From positions 1,116,001-1,180,000 of the forward strand of contig NC_083674.1 in NCBI RefSeq assembly GCF_030384665.1: 64,000 bases of DNA. Reading direction: 5' to 3'. Positions within the stretch are counted from its first letter, which is position 1. Every line of letters begins with the position of its first letter. Both the position numbers and the translations under genes were made by a program. Below the pieces are notes generated by a model. It was given only the letters and a program-made list of their open reading frames with translations, made no database searches and had not been told where the DNA came from. Positions 19,486-32,016 of the stretch are shown here, one piece after another. The stretch is from Lodderomyces elongisporus. Its lineage: Eukaryota; Ascomycota; Pichiomycetes; Serinales; Debaryomycetaceae.

Positions 19486-20711
19486 AAGATGATCAAAGTG
19501 AAAATGAAGTTGAATATGAAATTGGAAATTGGAAATTGGAAATTGAGAATAAACAAATACACGAGTTCACGAGTTCACAAAAACGGAATAGAGTACTCAT
19601 TCGCCACATTCCATAGCATTTAATTCCTTTTCTTCTTCCGTTAATTCGCCACACCCCGCTTCCTCCACTCACCCACACTTACCTACTCACTGACTAACCC
19701 ACACTTACTTACCATTCCAATTTTTTTCAGTACCAATATTTCATTTCATTCTTCAATTTTGTACTGCATACTTGTTGTCCTAATTAGGGTATGGGTTTCG
19801 AGCCACCACATCAACTGAATGTTAGATTGCTGGATGGACAATCTTACCAGAATAAAAAATATAGAAAACAAGAAAATAAGGAAAGAAACAAATAAGGAGA
19901 CTAAGTTTTCTTATGAGTCCCCCACTCCACCCACGCACCTGAAAATCAGCAGTTTTTTTCTCGAGGTATTTCATGTTCTTTCTCTTGGAATATAGGTCTA
20001 GGGCTTAAAATTTAAGTCAAAGGAGGAGAAACGAATAAAAAAAAAAAAGAAAAGAAAGGAAAGGGAACCAAACAAACAGAATAACTAATCGTCAATAGTA
20101 AGAGGGTCAATTGTTACTCACTAGAGTAAGAAAAATTCCAACCTATATTGAAACCCTGTTATCGTCTAATGTTTTGTTTTTTTTTTGCCTATTATTATTA
20201 TTATGCCCGAGATCCATGTGAGATCTGTAGTTAGTTATCAGTTCATACTTGGTTTGTAACAATAGTAGCGGTTTGCTATGATGTGCTGCACAAAGATAAA
20301 GAGTGAGAGAGAGTGAGAGAGTGAGAGAGAAATGTTGGGAATTAACAAAGAGAATTGATTTGTAAATAATTGCAAATTCACTATTTGAGTATTCTACTCT
20401 TTGTCTTCCTCTAACACTAAAAGTACCACCACCATTACCACCATCACCTTCTCTTTAACTTTCCAGTTTGTGCATAACACTGTTGATTCAAGGATACTTT
20501 GGCGATAGAATACTAATCAAAATAAAAAGAAAAAAATTTAAACTAAATATAAAGTAAATAGAGGCAGAACAAGGCAGGGGGTGTGCAGAAGAAGAACACT
20601 TTATTTTAGTTCTTCTTTTCCTTCACATTCATATTCCTCTTTTTTTTTTATTTTATTTTTTTTTTGTTCTTTTTCGTCTATGCTTTGTGTGCGTTTAATT
20701 CTATTTTGCAA

Positions 20712-20751
<40 letters not shown>

Positions 20752-20764
20752 GATGATGATGATG
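20712..20764. repeat. Compound (TGT)n(TGA)n triplet microsatellite
   Basis: About thirteen TGT units followed by four TGA/GAT units. They give a Leu/Met-rich spurious frame. Confidence 0.9.
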
Positions 20765-21286
20765 TTGGTGCAAGCGCAAGCCTTGATAATCCTTTTTGTT
20801 TTTTTTTTATCTTTCGCCTTGATGAAATCTTTATTGCAAAATTTCATCTTTTTCCTTTTTCAGTTCAATATTCCACTTCTGTGTTTCTTACCTTATTTTT
20901 TTAAAATAGTTTAATACTTTTTATAATATATTGTCTCAATTCTTCCATACCACCTAAAATTTTCTTCTCTGAGGATGGACATTGCATATTTCAGCATTAT
21001 GACAGGCGGTATAGTGAAATGAATTAAAAGTGAGTGAGTGGGGGGGAGGTGCAGTGAGGTGATGAGAAAAAACAGAGGGACAAAAGGTTAATTATCTTGC
21101 TATACAAATTCGAATTTTACTCTAATTTGAAATAAAAAAACAGGATAACTTGGAGAATGAAACGAAATTATACTAAATTATACTAAAGCAAACTAAATGA
21201 ATTGAAAATTAGAACGTTCACTTGGTCACATTTCCGCTGACACTGCAGTCAAGTTTTGATGATAGCCCAGTCCAACTTTCTGTTTC

Positions 21287-21317
<31 letters not shown>
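21287..21317. repeat. (TTG)n triplet microsatellite
   Basis: About ten TTG units. With the similar tract at 20712 it marks the desert as microsatellite-rich. Confidence 0.9.
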
Positions 21318-21319
<2 letters not shown>

Positions 21320-21724
21320 TTCTGTTTCTTTTTTTTTAATTAATTTTAGTATCACTATACTGATTTCTGCTTCTTGGTTATTATTGCAAAGATACTCTTT
21401 TTAACATTATTAATTTCTTTAGTTTTTGCTTGCGACTTTCTATTTTCCAAAAAAAAAAAAAAAAAATTCTGCTTTTGTCTTGGTTACAACTATTTGCATT
21501 GGATGTCTGCGTTTGTAAACTTATTGTTAACCATCACTAGATTGTCAGATCAATCGATCATTTCCAATAGGAAGATGGAAGGGGTAAAGAGGGGGAAAAG
21601 AGGAGATTCTTTTTTTTTTTTTTGCTTTTTAGCAAAGGCGGTTGGCTTTACTGTACTGGTTATGAAAATCTCTTTAGTAATAATGCAGACGCTTTGCTTT
21701 ATCCTGGTAATACCCGAACTTTTC

Positions 21725-21738
21725 CAACAACAACAACA

Positions 21739-21777
<39 letters not shown>
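21725..21777. repeat. Compound (CAA)n(CTA)n triplet microsatellite
   Basis: About five CAA units run into about thirteen CTA units. Not part of a supported gene. Confidence 0.9.
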
Positions 21778-21778
<1 letters not shown>

Positions 21779-21932
21779 TTGCTAATATTACTTCTAATAA
21801 CAAAGAAACCTTTCTATATCTTTTTGTTTTGTAACTTAACTAACAGATCGTTGCCACATATCTTAGTACCCAAGGTTGCTGGTATGTAAGGTAGGTAGTC
21901 AGCTCAACAACTCCACTCTATACAATGTTCTA

Positions 21933-21959
21933 TTTGTTTGTTTGTTTGTTTGTTTGTTT
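21933..21959. repeat. (TTTG)n tetranucleotide repeat
   Basis: Six to seven TTTG units; a similar TTTG tract occurs at 45371-45395 before the RBM42-like gene. Confidence 0.85.
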
Positions 21960-22600
21960 TCTGTTTTCTTTTAATCTTCCTATACCTCCTTATGCCTTAC
22001 GCCTTACGTGTACTCACTTTGGCATAAGCAACAATATAGTTGCAACGCTATTAAACGCAAAATTTGTGTCTCCATTCTTTATTTCTATTTTTTTTTAATT
22101 ACTCTCTTCCTCTTTCCCTCTCTATAAATTTAAAACATCGGCTTTATTTTGGGTCTAATGCCCGGTTATATTTAGTTTAAAGTAGAGGCAAAGAGGGGCA
22201 AAGATTAGCAACAGTAACAGCAATAGCAATACTGATACTGTTACTGATACTGTTACTGGCACTACCAACTGTACTATTTTTTGTACTCTGCCAATGAGGA
22301 TTTTAATTGCCTTTGAGAAAAAAAAAAAAGAAAAAAAAATTTCTTATTTTTTTTATTTTCTATTCGGAAGCCAAGACTTTTTAAAATGCTCGACAAAAAA
22401 AAAAAGAGAAAAAGAAAACTGTTTTTGTGAAACAAAACAAAATGTAAAAAAATTAAAATAAAAATAAAAATAAAAGATTTTAAAAAATATAAACGAAAAT
22501 TGAATGGCTGCAACTTTGGCAAAAAAATTTAAAATTAAAAGAAAATACATATATACCAATTAGAAATAGAACATGAACATGAATATCCAGGGAAGAAAAA

Positions 22601-22648
22601 GAGCAAAAGAGCAAAAGAGCAAAAGGGCAAAAGGGCAAAAGGGCAAAA
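22601..22648. repeat. 8-bp tandem repeat, two homogenised blocks
   Basis: Three copies of GAGCAAAA followed by three of GGGCAAAA. The clean A-to-G switch suggests separate amplification of two variants. Confidence 0.9.
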
Positions 22649-22980
22649 AAAAATACTTGTTGATATGATTCTTTGACGAGCAGTTCTAGCCAAGTATTGT
22701 TTACAGGTTAAGTGACGGTTCTATACCAGACTCTTTAATTTTCGTACTTTATTGTGTGTTATTCATACTTAGTACCTATAAAGAATAATGTTTACATACA
22801 TGATGATGAAAGAAAAGGAATAAAAGAAAAAGAATAAAAGAAAAAATATCTACTTCATCTTGGACCCGGGTTGCGTGCCCCGATATTGGTGGTCACAATC
22901 TAACTAATGTTGCTACTTTACACTATCGATAAGATTGTTTGACTCGTTTCAAAGGGATATGGAGATCGTCTGAGGAAAAA

Positions 22981-23020
22981 CAAAGAAAAACAAAGAAAAG
23001 CAAAGAAAAACAAAGAAAAC
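22981..23020. repeat. 10-bp tandem repeat (CAAAGAAAAA)
   Basis: Four 10-bp units with one or two base changes. The length is about one helical turn, so A-tracts are in phase and could bend the DNA. Confidence 0.8.
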
Positions 23021-23132
23021 ACTGAAAACATTGAAAACGGCTAGTAGGAGGAGTATATGGGTTGCTAGCCCTTTTCCTCTTCACTAACCCTATTCTTTGC
23101 CTGGTTCACGCACTCTCGTAACTACTGGGCCC

Positions 23133-23162
23133 ACCACTCTACACCACTCTACACCACTCTAC
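23133..23162. repeat. 10-bp tandem repeat (ACCACTCTAC)
   Basis: Three perfect 10-bp copies about 350 bp downstream of the BRG1-like stop codon. Confidence 0.85.
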
Positions 23163-23513
23163 TCGGTCTCCACCTGTGCTTTACCAAAAGACAAACTCAA
23201 GCCAAAGTACCTTGTATATCATCGTAGTTTGTTTGTCTTTTTTCTTCTCTTTTTTTGCTCTAGCTACAACGGTGTTTCTCTATACTACAGTTAGAAAGTA
23301 TCAATAAAAGTAAAATTGACGTTTTTATTCACTATTTAGAAAAGTATTTTAAACACCTAATAGATTCTTATATATAATAGTAGTAATGAGGATAATGATA
23401 ATAAATATGAATTGAAGAGAGCAGTATTTGTATCTAGTTGTAGAATTAACAAAATTATTGATAATGATGATGATAAAGTATAAAAAAAAATGGTTTGGAC
23501 AAATAGGATACGT

Positions 23514-24905
23514 CTATGGACGGAGTAAAGGTAAAGAAGCAGAAGTAGTAGTCGTAGTAGACGCATAGGTTGTATTGATCGGGGGTATGATTGGCGGTGG
23601 TAATGAGATGTGGTTTCTTGAATTAACCATATACTGTGGTTGTTGTTGTTGTTCTTGTTGTTGCTGCTGTTGGTGGTGGTGGTTAAACTGGTGGTGTTGA
23701 AACTGCTGCTGTGATTGTTGTGATTGTTGTGATTGTTGTGATTGCTGTTGTTGTTGTATTGGTGGCATTGGCCTTGTATTCATCTGTGGTGGAAGCATAC
23801 CGTGAGGCGCAGTATAATATTGAGGTACCAGTATAATTGGTGCTGGTACTGGCGCAAATTGTTGTTGTTGTTGTTGGTGGTGGTGCTGTGGCAATACTCC
23901 ATTGACATTGTTCAATCCGCTATTGAACAACTTTGACTTGATGCTTTCATTCATCAAGTGTTTCTTTATGCTGATTCTTCTGCCATTCTTACCCTTTGTT
24001 ACTCTGTTATTCAATACTTCTTCAGCAGCTACGGCAGCACCTTTCCTCTTAACCAACTTTGCGTGAAACAAACCACAAGCATTACACAAGGTACGTACCC
24101 CTTTTGGACCACGTCTCCATTCTGGCGTCTCTGTGGTCCCACAACGATGGCAAACATTGATGGATTTATTGACAATTTCTGCAGGAAGATGAAAGACTGG
24201 AGTGGCAGAGGCTTGGTGTAAGTGGTACTGTGGAGTGTAGTTGTATTGAGGATACAATGGTTGTTGGTGTTGTTGTTGTGGGTGCTGTTGTTGGTGCTGT
24301 TGGTGTTCGTGCTCTTGTGGTAATGGTGGTGCTAATGCATGGGGTGAATGATGGATTGGGTGAAACACGGGACTTACAGATACAGAAGTGTTTCTCGATT
24401 GTGGTTGTGAGTTTGGTTGTGGTTGTGGTTGTGGTTGTGGTCTCGGGCTGTACGAATGGTGCGGTTGCTGGTGAGACTGTGCTAGTGTAGATATTGAAGG
24501 GATTGTTGGTCCATTGTGAACTCTGGGTGTATTTGTAGTAAAGTGTGGGTTCTGGTGTTCAGATAATGCAGGAGAGTGTACTTTGGACGAGACAGCTATT
24601 GGTGCATTAGCAGCATTTGCTGGTGCAACACCTTTAGCAGTAATGGTGTTGTTTCTGTTGTTGGTGTTATTATTGGTGGCTGCAAATGTGTAGTTTGATA
24701 AAGGAGTTAGCGTGCTCTGGTGCGGTTGCAATTTACCCAATGGACTTGTTGATGAGTCTGCTGTTGCTTGCACTAGACTTGGCAATACTCTGTCATTGTG
24801 ATGTTGGTGTGCTATTAAGCTAGTAGCAGAGATGGCGAATGGTGGTCTCTGGGTGAGTTCTTTGATGGATGGTAGTTTTATGGGTGTTGAAGCAGTGGTA
24901 GTCAT
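23514..24905 (-). CDS. BRG1: GATA-type zinc-finger transcription factor, Brg1-like
   Basis: Regulator of 463 aa with one C-x2-C-x17-C-x2-C GATA finger starting at Cys252 (CHRCGTTETPEWRRGPKG, then LCNACGLFHAKL), followed by a basic tail (KGKNGRRISIKKH). It closely resembles C. albicans Brg1, a regulator of filamentation and biofilm. Residues 1-25 (TPIKLPSIKELTQRPPFAIS) form a conserved-looking short motif. The rest is prion-like low complexity: PQPQPQ near 165, HQQHQQQHPQQQH near 210 and QQSQQSQQSQQSQQQ near 405. The ATG at 24905 is the start; the open frame upstream to 25046 has no ATG, is purely hydrophobic and is probably leader. Non-coding flanks of 6.7 and 9.7 kb are exceptional. The family is certain and the orthologue call likely. 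Confidence 0.85.
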   Translation of the reverse strand: MTTTASTPIKLPSIKELTQRPPFAISATSLIAHQHHNDRVLPSLVQATADSSTSPLGKLQPHQSTLTPLSNYTFAATNNNTNNRNNTITAKGVAPANAANAPIAVSSKVHSPALSEHQNPHFTTNTPRVHNGPTIPSISTLAQSHQQPHHSYSPRPQPQPQPQPNSQPQSRNTSVSVSPVFHPIHHSPHALAPPLPQEHEHQQHQQQHPQQQHQQPLYPQYNYTPQYHLHQASATPVFHLPAEIVNKSINVCHRCGTTETPEWRRGPKGVRTLCNACGLFHAKLVKRKGAAVAAEEVLNNRVTKGKNGRRISIKKHLMNESIKSKLFNSGLNNVNGVLPQHHHQQQQQQFAPVPAPIILVPQYYTAPHGMLPPQMNTRPMPPIQQQQQSQQSQQSQQSQQQFQHHQFNHHHQQQQQQEQQQQPQYMVNSRNHISLPPPIIPPINTTYASTTTTTSASLPLLRP

Positions 24906-25191
24906 GGCTGTGTGAAATATATTAATTATAATTATTACTATTATTGTGATTATCACAATGCAAAATAGTATGGGTGTGGAACTCAAAAGACAGAACAACA
25001 AATAAACAAAAAAACAAACAAACAAAGAACAAGACTCCAAAATCACAAGAGAGGTTGAGGATGGAAGGAGGAAAGGAATTAAAGTTCTTTTATGTCAGTT
25101 GATTGATTGAAGAAAAAAAAAAGGAAATCGTAGGATGGCAATTTTTTGAAAATGGAGTTGTTTTTGTTGGCTACAAGGAGGGAAATGGGGT

Positions 25192-25193
<2 letters not shown>

Positions 25194-25225
<32 letters not shown>
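25194..25225. repeat. (TA)n microsatellite in the BRG1-like upstream region
   Basis: About sixteen TA units 290-320 bp upstream of the BRG1-like start. Could include a TATA element or unwinding site. Confidence 0.85.
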
Positions 25226-25228
<3 letters not shown>

Positions 25229-27360
25229 ACATATTTATATATACATACAAGGTACCTAATGTCTGTGTAGGAGTGTGTGTATGTATTTATTTTGCGGATT
25301 GCAAACCAGCTTCCATTCCCTTGGTTTCAAATCAGTAGCATGAGATAAATATTCGAAACTTGCATTTCTGTAGGAAGCTGAGGGTTTTCTGATACACCCA
25401 GATAAAATTTTAGAGTTCAACCACAGGGAATAATAAATCAATGAATGAATGCCTGGTGCATACTATGACAATGCACACAATGTTGATTTATTTTCTTTAT
25501 TACCTTTTTATTATTTTTTGTATTGATTGATTTTTAACTCTACTATATTTTTCAAGAGTTACAAGAGTATGGAGTTGTATAACACAGGTGCACTCAAAGT
25601 ACAATAGCCATAAAGGCTGTTTCCTTCAATAATTTAACTTTGGATAAGTTTTTGCAGAAATAAATTAAATTAAATTAAAAAAATTAAAAAAAGTTGACAA
25701 ACTCAAAGAAGAAGTATCTGCAAAATGTAACAGAATTTAAAAAAGAGCGCTGTGCAGTTTGGTTTTGTGTTTATTGTTTTATTTCAAAAAATAAAAAAAA
25801 AAAGATAAAATTTTTCTTTCTCTTTGTGATGCAAAACCTCTTGTTCCAATTCACCCCTCCTTTTCACCTACCCAAAATGTTAATCAACAGAAATACAAAA
25901 AAAAAATAAAAAAGAAATACAAAAAAAATAAAGAGAGATAACATTTAAAAGAAACAAAGTATTTCATCTAGAACGTATCAAAAAAGGTATCAAAAGGTTT
26001 TTTCAAGAGTTCTTTCTTTTATTTTTCCTTCATGTCTTTGTCTTTGTCTTTGTACAGCTTTGCTAATCCTCATGCATCTATAAGGTTTTTAGGCTACGAC
26101 TTTGACTTTGACTTTGACTTTGTCTTTATTATGTTTGGTTCTGGTTCTGGTTTTATGCGCTTTACGGTTAGTCGCATTAACTCCTGCTACACCCGTCTTC
26201 TCCATTGCTCTCTTTCCTTCTCTTTATTATGGAATTCCTCTACTTGTGTAGATTGGATTTTAAAGTCTTGGTCCAACAAATTCATTCATCCTTTTTCTTA
26301 TTCCAATTTCAGTTTCAACTCTACTTTGGATATTTCATTTATTTTATTATTTTCATTTTTTTTGGTTTGGAGTGGTGGAAAGTTACCACTCTACTGACGA
26401 TGAGGCGTAAAGATGGATGGATGATGGACTAAAAAAGCATTGAATACAATTTATCAAGAAAAAAAAAAGAAGAAAAGAAGAAATATACTTTTCCTCTCCA
26501 TTATCTTTATCTTCTTCATTTTGTTCCTCCTTTTTTCTTTCTTTTTTGATAAACACATTCTGTCCTTCATTCCACTCCACTTCTCTGCCTAGTCTGTGTG
26601 TTGTCAGAATAAGCCTTATTCCCTTTGTTCGTAATTGCAAATATCATGCTCATACCACTTTTCCCTCTTACCCAAAGTCTCCTCTTTTCTTTTCTTTCCT
26701 TTTCTTCTCCAACATCTTATTTTCAATATCACTTTTTTCAAATTAACAAAAAAAGAGAGAAAGAATAATGAACAATAGGAACCAAATCATAATCAAAATC
26801 AAAGGAATTCATAAATAAAGATAAAACATTTATCACTTTCTAAAATGTATTGTTATTTTGCGCTTTCCTCTCATAGATTGTTGACCAAAAACTACATGCA
26901 TCATCCATTTCACACATACAACTAAACCCGATTTAAAACTAGACTGTTTAACTAAAGCTAAAGCTAAAGCTAAAAGCAAACAAGCAAGCAAGCAAGCAGA
27001 ATGCTAAAAAAAAAGGAGAGAAATAGAATGTAAGATCCATACCAGTAAAAGCACAGCTATACTAAACTCAATGTATAAGAAGACAGATGGAAGTGATGAG
27101 GTCTTTGTCCGTTCCTCCCCCTTTTTATTTCTTTTCTTACTTTTCTTCTTTTTTGCAATTTTGCAATTTTGTCTTGTTTTTGTTTTTGTTTTTGTTTACT
27201 TTTTCTTGCAGGGGTTTTCTTCTCCAACTCCTGCTCCTCCTCTTCCCCTTCTTGCTCTTGCCATCGTCAGATAGTTTGGTCGTCTCCACTTTTCTACCTC
27301 GTGATATTAATCATTGCTTAACCATCAAATAAGAAAGAAGAAAAATGTACTACTGAGAAT

Positions 27361-27412
27361 CAAAACCAAAACCAAAAACCAAAAACCAAAAACCAAAAAC
27401 CAAAAACCAAAA
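27361..27412. repeat. 7-bp tandem repeat (CCAAAAA)
   Basis: Six to seven units of CCAAAAA/CCAAAA, flanked by other A-rich repeats. Confidence 0.85.
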
Positions 27413-27711
27413 GAAAAGAAAGGAAAAGACAAAAATAAAAGTAAAAATGAAAATAAAGATAGAGGATCTTGAATATACATAACCATAAAAAAGTAGTCAT
27501 TATCAAAAAGAAAAGAAAAAGAAGAAGACGATGACCAAAAAAAATAAAAAAAAACTAAATTACAAATACAAAAAGGTTGAACCTATGGAACCTTGAAAAC
27601 AATATAACCGTGGATATCAATTCAAATGCAATGTTTGTTGTTATAAACCCACCTTTTGAGTTTGTCTATTACTCTCCCTTTCCTCTGCTTCATCTGTCTT
27701 GCTAATTGAAT

Positions 27712-27731
27712 AATGACCATAGTTGGTCATT
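27712..27731. repeat. 8-bp perfect dyad
   Basis: AATGACCA, centre TAGT, TGGTCATT. Symmetry fits binding of a dimeric regulator, but no known factor is assigned. It lies 2.8 kb upstream of the BRG1-like start. Confidence 0.6.
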
Positions 27732-29810
27732 GCAATCGCTTGCTTATTGCTCTTGATGTATATTATATTTTTACTTGGTTCAGTTTATAGCACATTTTGG
27801 TTATGAACCAACCAAAAAAAAAGAAAAGAAAAGAAAAATAAAAAAGGCATTAACCACAACCACCACTGGTTATGAAGCTGAACAAGCTACAGCAACTACT
27901 ACCGATACTACTACTACTACTACTACCACTACTATTACCACCACTAGTATTATTATAATAATAATTTTTCATTTGCGCTCTTCTCCCTCTAGGAATCACG
28001 AGTTTCGAGTAATTTCTATTATTATCGTCTCTTGTTCTTCTTTGACGAAGGAAAATTGAAGTAGCAGAAAAAGAAGAGGGAGAAGGAGGAAAGGAAAAGC
28101 CACTTTCAACATCATTCGATTTGTCAACATTAGTCTTATCACTTTATCTACTTATGTGTTCTATTAATATCCGTTCTCTTTTTTTTTTTCCTAACAAAAA
28201 AAGGAAGGAGTTTACAATGGAAAAAGTAGTTATAAAAAAACGCATTACGAATCGCTATTGGCACATATACGAATTGTATAGCCGAATCTAGCATCATTTT
28301 TAGTTTCTTCTTCTTTTTTCTGCCCTCTAAATAGCCTAAGACACAAATAATAGGGAGGAACCTCTTCTTCTTCTTCTTCTTCTTTTGTTTCGCTTTTGGC
28401 TTCAGTGATACAAGGGAGGGAGGATAATAGAGTTAATTATAAAATTGGCAAAATGCTTAAAACTTTATTTCACATCTATGGTTTGGCTTTTATCAAGTAG
28501 TATTGGTATTTGAATTTTGCTTGGTTTTTGATTCCTTTATTATTATTTTTTCAGTTTATTTTTTATTTTTATATTTTTTGTAGTTTTAAATCAATGTTAC
28601 ATCTGTATCAACACCCTGAAGAATCTGTTTTACTGATACAAGATGACGGTTGTGTTTATAACTAAAGCTGAAACAATTCAGTGTGTTAGAGATTTACAAA
28701 ATTGTAGGAGAACATGTTGGTGACTTGAAAAAAAAAAAAGGATTGAAAGGAAAGTAATATACACGCAACAAAGCAGTTGGAAATTTAGTTTCGATTATGT
28801 TTCAATAATGTTTCAGCAATGTTTCGATAACGTTTCGACAAATGTTTTGACAATCTCGCAAAGTACTCACTTGTTTGGCCAAAGGGGATGGAGTTGGGTG
28901 AAGCATACAAGATGTAACATTTTCTTTTCCTTTCTTCCTCCTTCTGATCCGTTCCACTTTAGCCACCACCACCACCATTGGCATCACCATCTCCCCTTCT
29001 CTCTATAGTTGTTCTGTTGTTCTGTTGTTCTGATCTACTTTATTTTTGGCTTTTCTTTTAATAAATTTAGAAGAAAAATAAACATTTATGCTTAAACTAA
29101 AAAATGAAAGAAAGAAAAAACATCTAAGCAAGTATATGTGAATGACAAGCACATATATTTTAGTTGAAAAGGAAAAAAAAAAAACGTCAAAACAATCTGG
29201 ATACTCCGGATAGCCGCGTGTGGGTACAAACTAAAGTGGTTGTAGATATTAGAGGAAACAAAGGTTTTCTCAAGCTTTAAAAAGGTTTACAAAGGTTTAC
29301 AAGAGTAATCCAAGAGTACAACACTTGATTTAAATTAACAGTCTTTCATGTTCATGTTCATGTTCATTTGTATTTTCTTCTCCTTTTTTTTTGTTGGAGT
29401 GTTTTGAAAAAAAAAAGGCTAGACAAGAACAACATACAACCCAATAAGAAAAATTTATATATGTGTACTAGTACTAACAATAATAATAATAATAATAATA
29501 ATAACAACAATTAAAAGTCAAAGAGATATAAAGTGAACTGAAAGTATTATAACCCAAATAGGCAACTGCACCAGATCAATTAAGTTTTATTATGTTCAAC
29601 CTCTCATTCTATCTTTTGTTATTGACTATGATGTGTGCACTACCATACCTTTTCAAAAACTTTTGCAAAGATCCGAGCTCGTTAAACACTTGTGTTGTTG
29701 TCGACTACTATACAATCGGATCGACCCTTTACTTTTGTAGTTTGTAGTTTGCTGCTTGTAGTTTGTTGTTTTGTAGTTGGGAGCACTGGAGATAACGCAG
29801 ATAACGCAGA

Positions 29811-29828
29811 TAGCTTAGATAAGCTATA
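29811..29828. repeat. 8-bp perfect dyad beside a TA run
   Basis: ATAGCTTA, centre GA, TAAGCTAT, directly followed by a TA microsatellite. Possible dyad binding site or cruciform; may be chance in AT-rich DNA. Confidence 0.5.
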
Positions 29829-30002
29829 TATATATATATATAACATACAAATTGAACAATAGATCTCTACCCAATCATCAAGAATGACAAAAAAAATGAA
29901 AAAGAAAGAAAGTTTCCAACAACACAGATTTAGCACGATGTTACAAATTCTATTGTGTTTACTCTCTATTAGAAAAAAGTAAAGATATCAACAAACCAAG
30001 CC

Positions 30003-30038
30003 ACTCACAAACACTCACAAACACTCACAAACACTCAC
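30003..30038. repeat. 10-bp tandem repeat (ACTCACAAAC)
   Basis: About 3.7 perfect copies of a 10-bp unit in the long upstream region. Confidence 0.85.
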
Positions 30039-31375
30039 TTAAACAAGCACATTTAGTCACTATTGCCCTTGCTGTCAAAAAATCGTGTAATCAATTTTAA
30101 TAGATTGAAACCAAGGAAAAAAAGAACAAAAAAAAAAAGGTTATAATAGAATAGAAGTGAAATTGGTTTGAAGATCAACTAATCCGCTATTGCCGGGCTC
30201 CCTTTCGTGTCTTTGGTCACATTACAAGATGATTGAATTGAAATTAGAGATTAGGCTTGTACAAGCTTTAATGGGAGTATTAGTTTATCGAGATTCTGGA
30301 CCATTTCCCAATTTCCCAATAAACAAATATACAAATCCATTAATTTCATATAATTTTGTATTCTTTCTCAAACTAAAGAGAAAAGAAACAAGCTTCTTCT
30401 TAAAAACGCCCCCCTCCTCTACTATGCCACTTTACTCCTTCCTTCCTACTTTCATGTCTACTTTCTTGTCTACTTCCTCCCCGGCTTAATAAGCTTTACG
30501 CATATACATTATCAAAAAACAAAAACCAAAAAAAAAAAGTAATTATAATAATGAAAAATAAAATTAATACTAATTAAATATTATATTTCTGAGATATAAT
30601 ATCTCAATACATTGATGGCACATTTCCGAAGTGGAGACGAGGACGGGGGGCAAACAGTGTTGAGGTAGAATTAAAAGTAGAAGGGAAGAGTTGTTGGGGG
30701 TGTACACTTTCCCAGAAGTATAACAGAAAGAAACTGGAATGGTACATCAATTTCATGTTGGATGGTACCTTTGAAATTCTTAATCTTCTCTTGTTGTTAA
30801 TGTTCCTTCCATTTTTTTCTTTCTCTTCCCTTTTTTTTTGCATTTACGAGGTCCTATCTGCTTATATTGTCCAATCCTCTCTTTCTCTCTCTCCAATTTC
30901 TTTTGCTTTATTTTTTTTATGGCTTTAGCTTTGGCTTTGTATTTCATTTGTATGGCGTTGTATGCCTTTTGTACTTTTTTGAGTCAATCTATAACCAGGG
31001 TCACGAGGGGGGGTGTGTGTGCTAGTGGGTGTAAAGTGGTAATGTATAAAGGTGTTTGTGACATACTGCAATGGAACCTTGTCTTGGAAATTCTAACTGC
31101 ACCATTGGTAATATTGGTTCGAGTTCATTCTATCATTTTTATTTTTTTATTTTTTTTCGGTTGTGTATTGTTGAGTGCTTTGTTTTGTTTTGACCAGTAA
31201 AAGGAATACAACCAACTAAGACGTGGTGCTTGCCCATTCTTTTTCGTTCTTTTTTGACAAATGATCACTGTTGGATTGTTTTTCATCAAATGCAGATAAG
31301 ATTAAACATAAAGAGTAAAGTGACAATAGTAAGAATGAAAATAGAATAGAAAAAAAAAAGAATATAAAAATCAAT

Positions 31376-31420
31376 AAAGGCAAAGGCAAAGGCAAATGCA
31401 AAAGCAAAAGCAAATGCAAA
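31376..31420. repeat. 6-bp tandem repeat (AAAGGC/AAATGC/AAAAGC)
   Basis: Seven hexamer units with variation at the fourth and fifth bases, followed by poly-A. Confidence 0.8.
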
Positions 31421-31964
31421 TTTAAAAAAAAAAAAAAAATACAGTATGAGATTCAAGATAATAGAAGAAAAAAAAGATTAACATATGGAAAGTTCGTGCA
31501 AGAATTGCTACGTTCTTTGTATAAATATTTGTACACACTTTGCCAAATTGTCAAGTTGTCCTTAGCACTTAAGCCTTTGTTCACTTGTTCACTTGTTCTT
31601 AAGCTCTTGTTTTTTCACTTGCGCTTTTTTTTTGTATTTTATGTATTTGAGAGAGAGAGAGAGAGTCTGTGTGTGTGCAAGGAAGGAGCCACGGTTCAAA
31701 AGCTCAAAGTTTTTTCTTGTCTGGGCACGTGTTAATTTTCAATCAGATTACTCGACAATAACAAACCCACATCAATTGATTCAGATGAACTTGAAGAAGA
31801 AGTGGGAGCCAAAAGAAACAAAACAAAAACCAATAACTTTTAGTTACCATTGCAAATAAATAAACAACAAAAAGGAATTGGATGAAAAAAAAAAAAATTG
31901 GAGCTACAACTTCAAATCATAATCGCCACATATTTCCCACAAATAGATATAGGCATCCACTTAG

Positions 31965-31975
31965 ACACACACACA

Positions 31976-32012
<37 letters not shown>
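31965..32012. repeat. (AC)n microsatellite
   Basis: About 23 AC units interrupted once by a G. Translated, it gives the His-Thr run of a spurious 241-codon frame. Confidence 0.9.

Positions 32013-32016
<4 letters not shown>

Larger units (their letters stand above)
16851..23513. other. 6.7-kb non-coding region downstream of the BRG1-like gene
   Basis: No reading frame here has a conserved motif; all are short and low-complexity. The region is rich in microsatellites and short tandem repeats (listed separately), A/T runs and one 14-G tract. One strong RNA hairpin lies at 19448-19485. No tRNA with both A and B boxes, and no snRNA or snoRNA, was recognised. It lies between convergent genes, where yeast normally has a few hundred bases, so non-coding transcripts or an unusually long 3' UTR are possible. 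Confidence 0.55.

Noticed and set aside
24906..25046. N-terminal extension of the BRG1-like frame as a signal peptide
   Set aside because: The extension has no ATG (it opens with GTG) and hydrophobic residues would be odd for a nuclear factor; the ATG at 24905 starts a plausible protein.
31112..31122. B-box-like GGTTCGAGTTC
   Set aside because: No A box at the right distance and no cloverleaf pairing around it.
30838..31200. 120-codon hydrophobic frame
   Set aside because: T-rich DNA gives Phe/Leu runs; no recognisable membrane-protein family or conserved motif.
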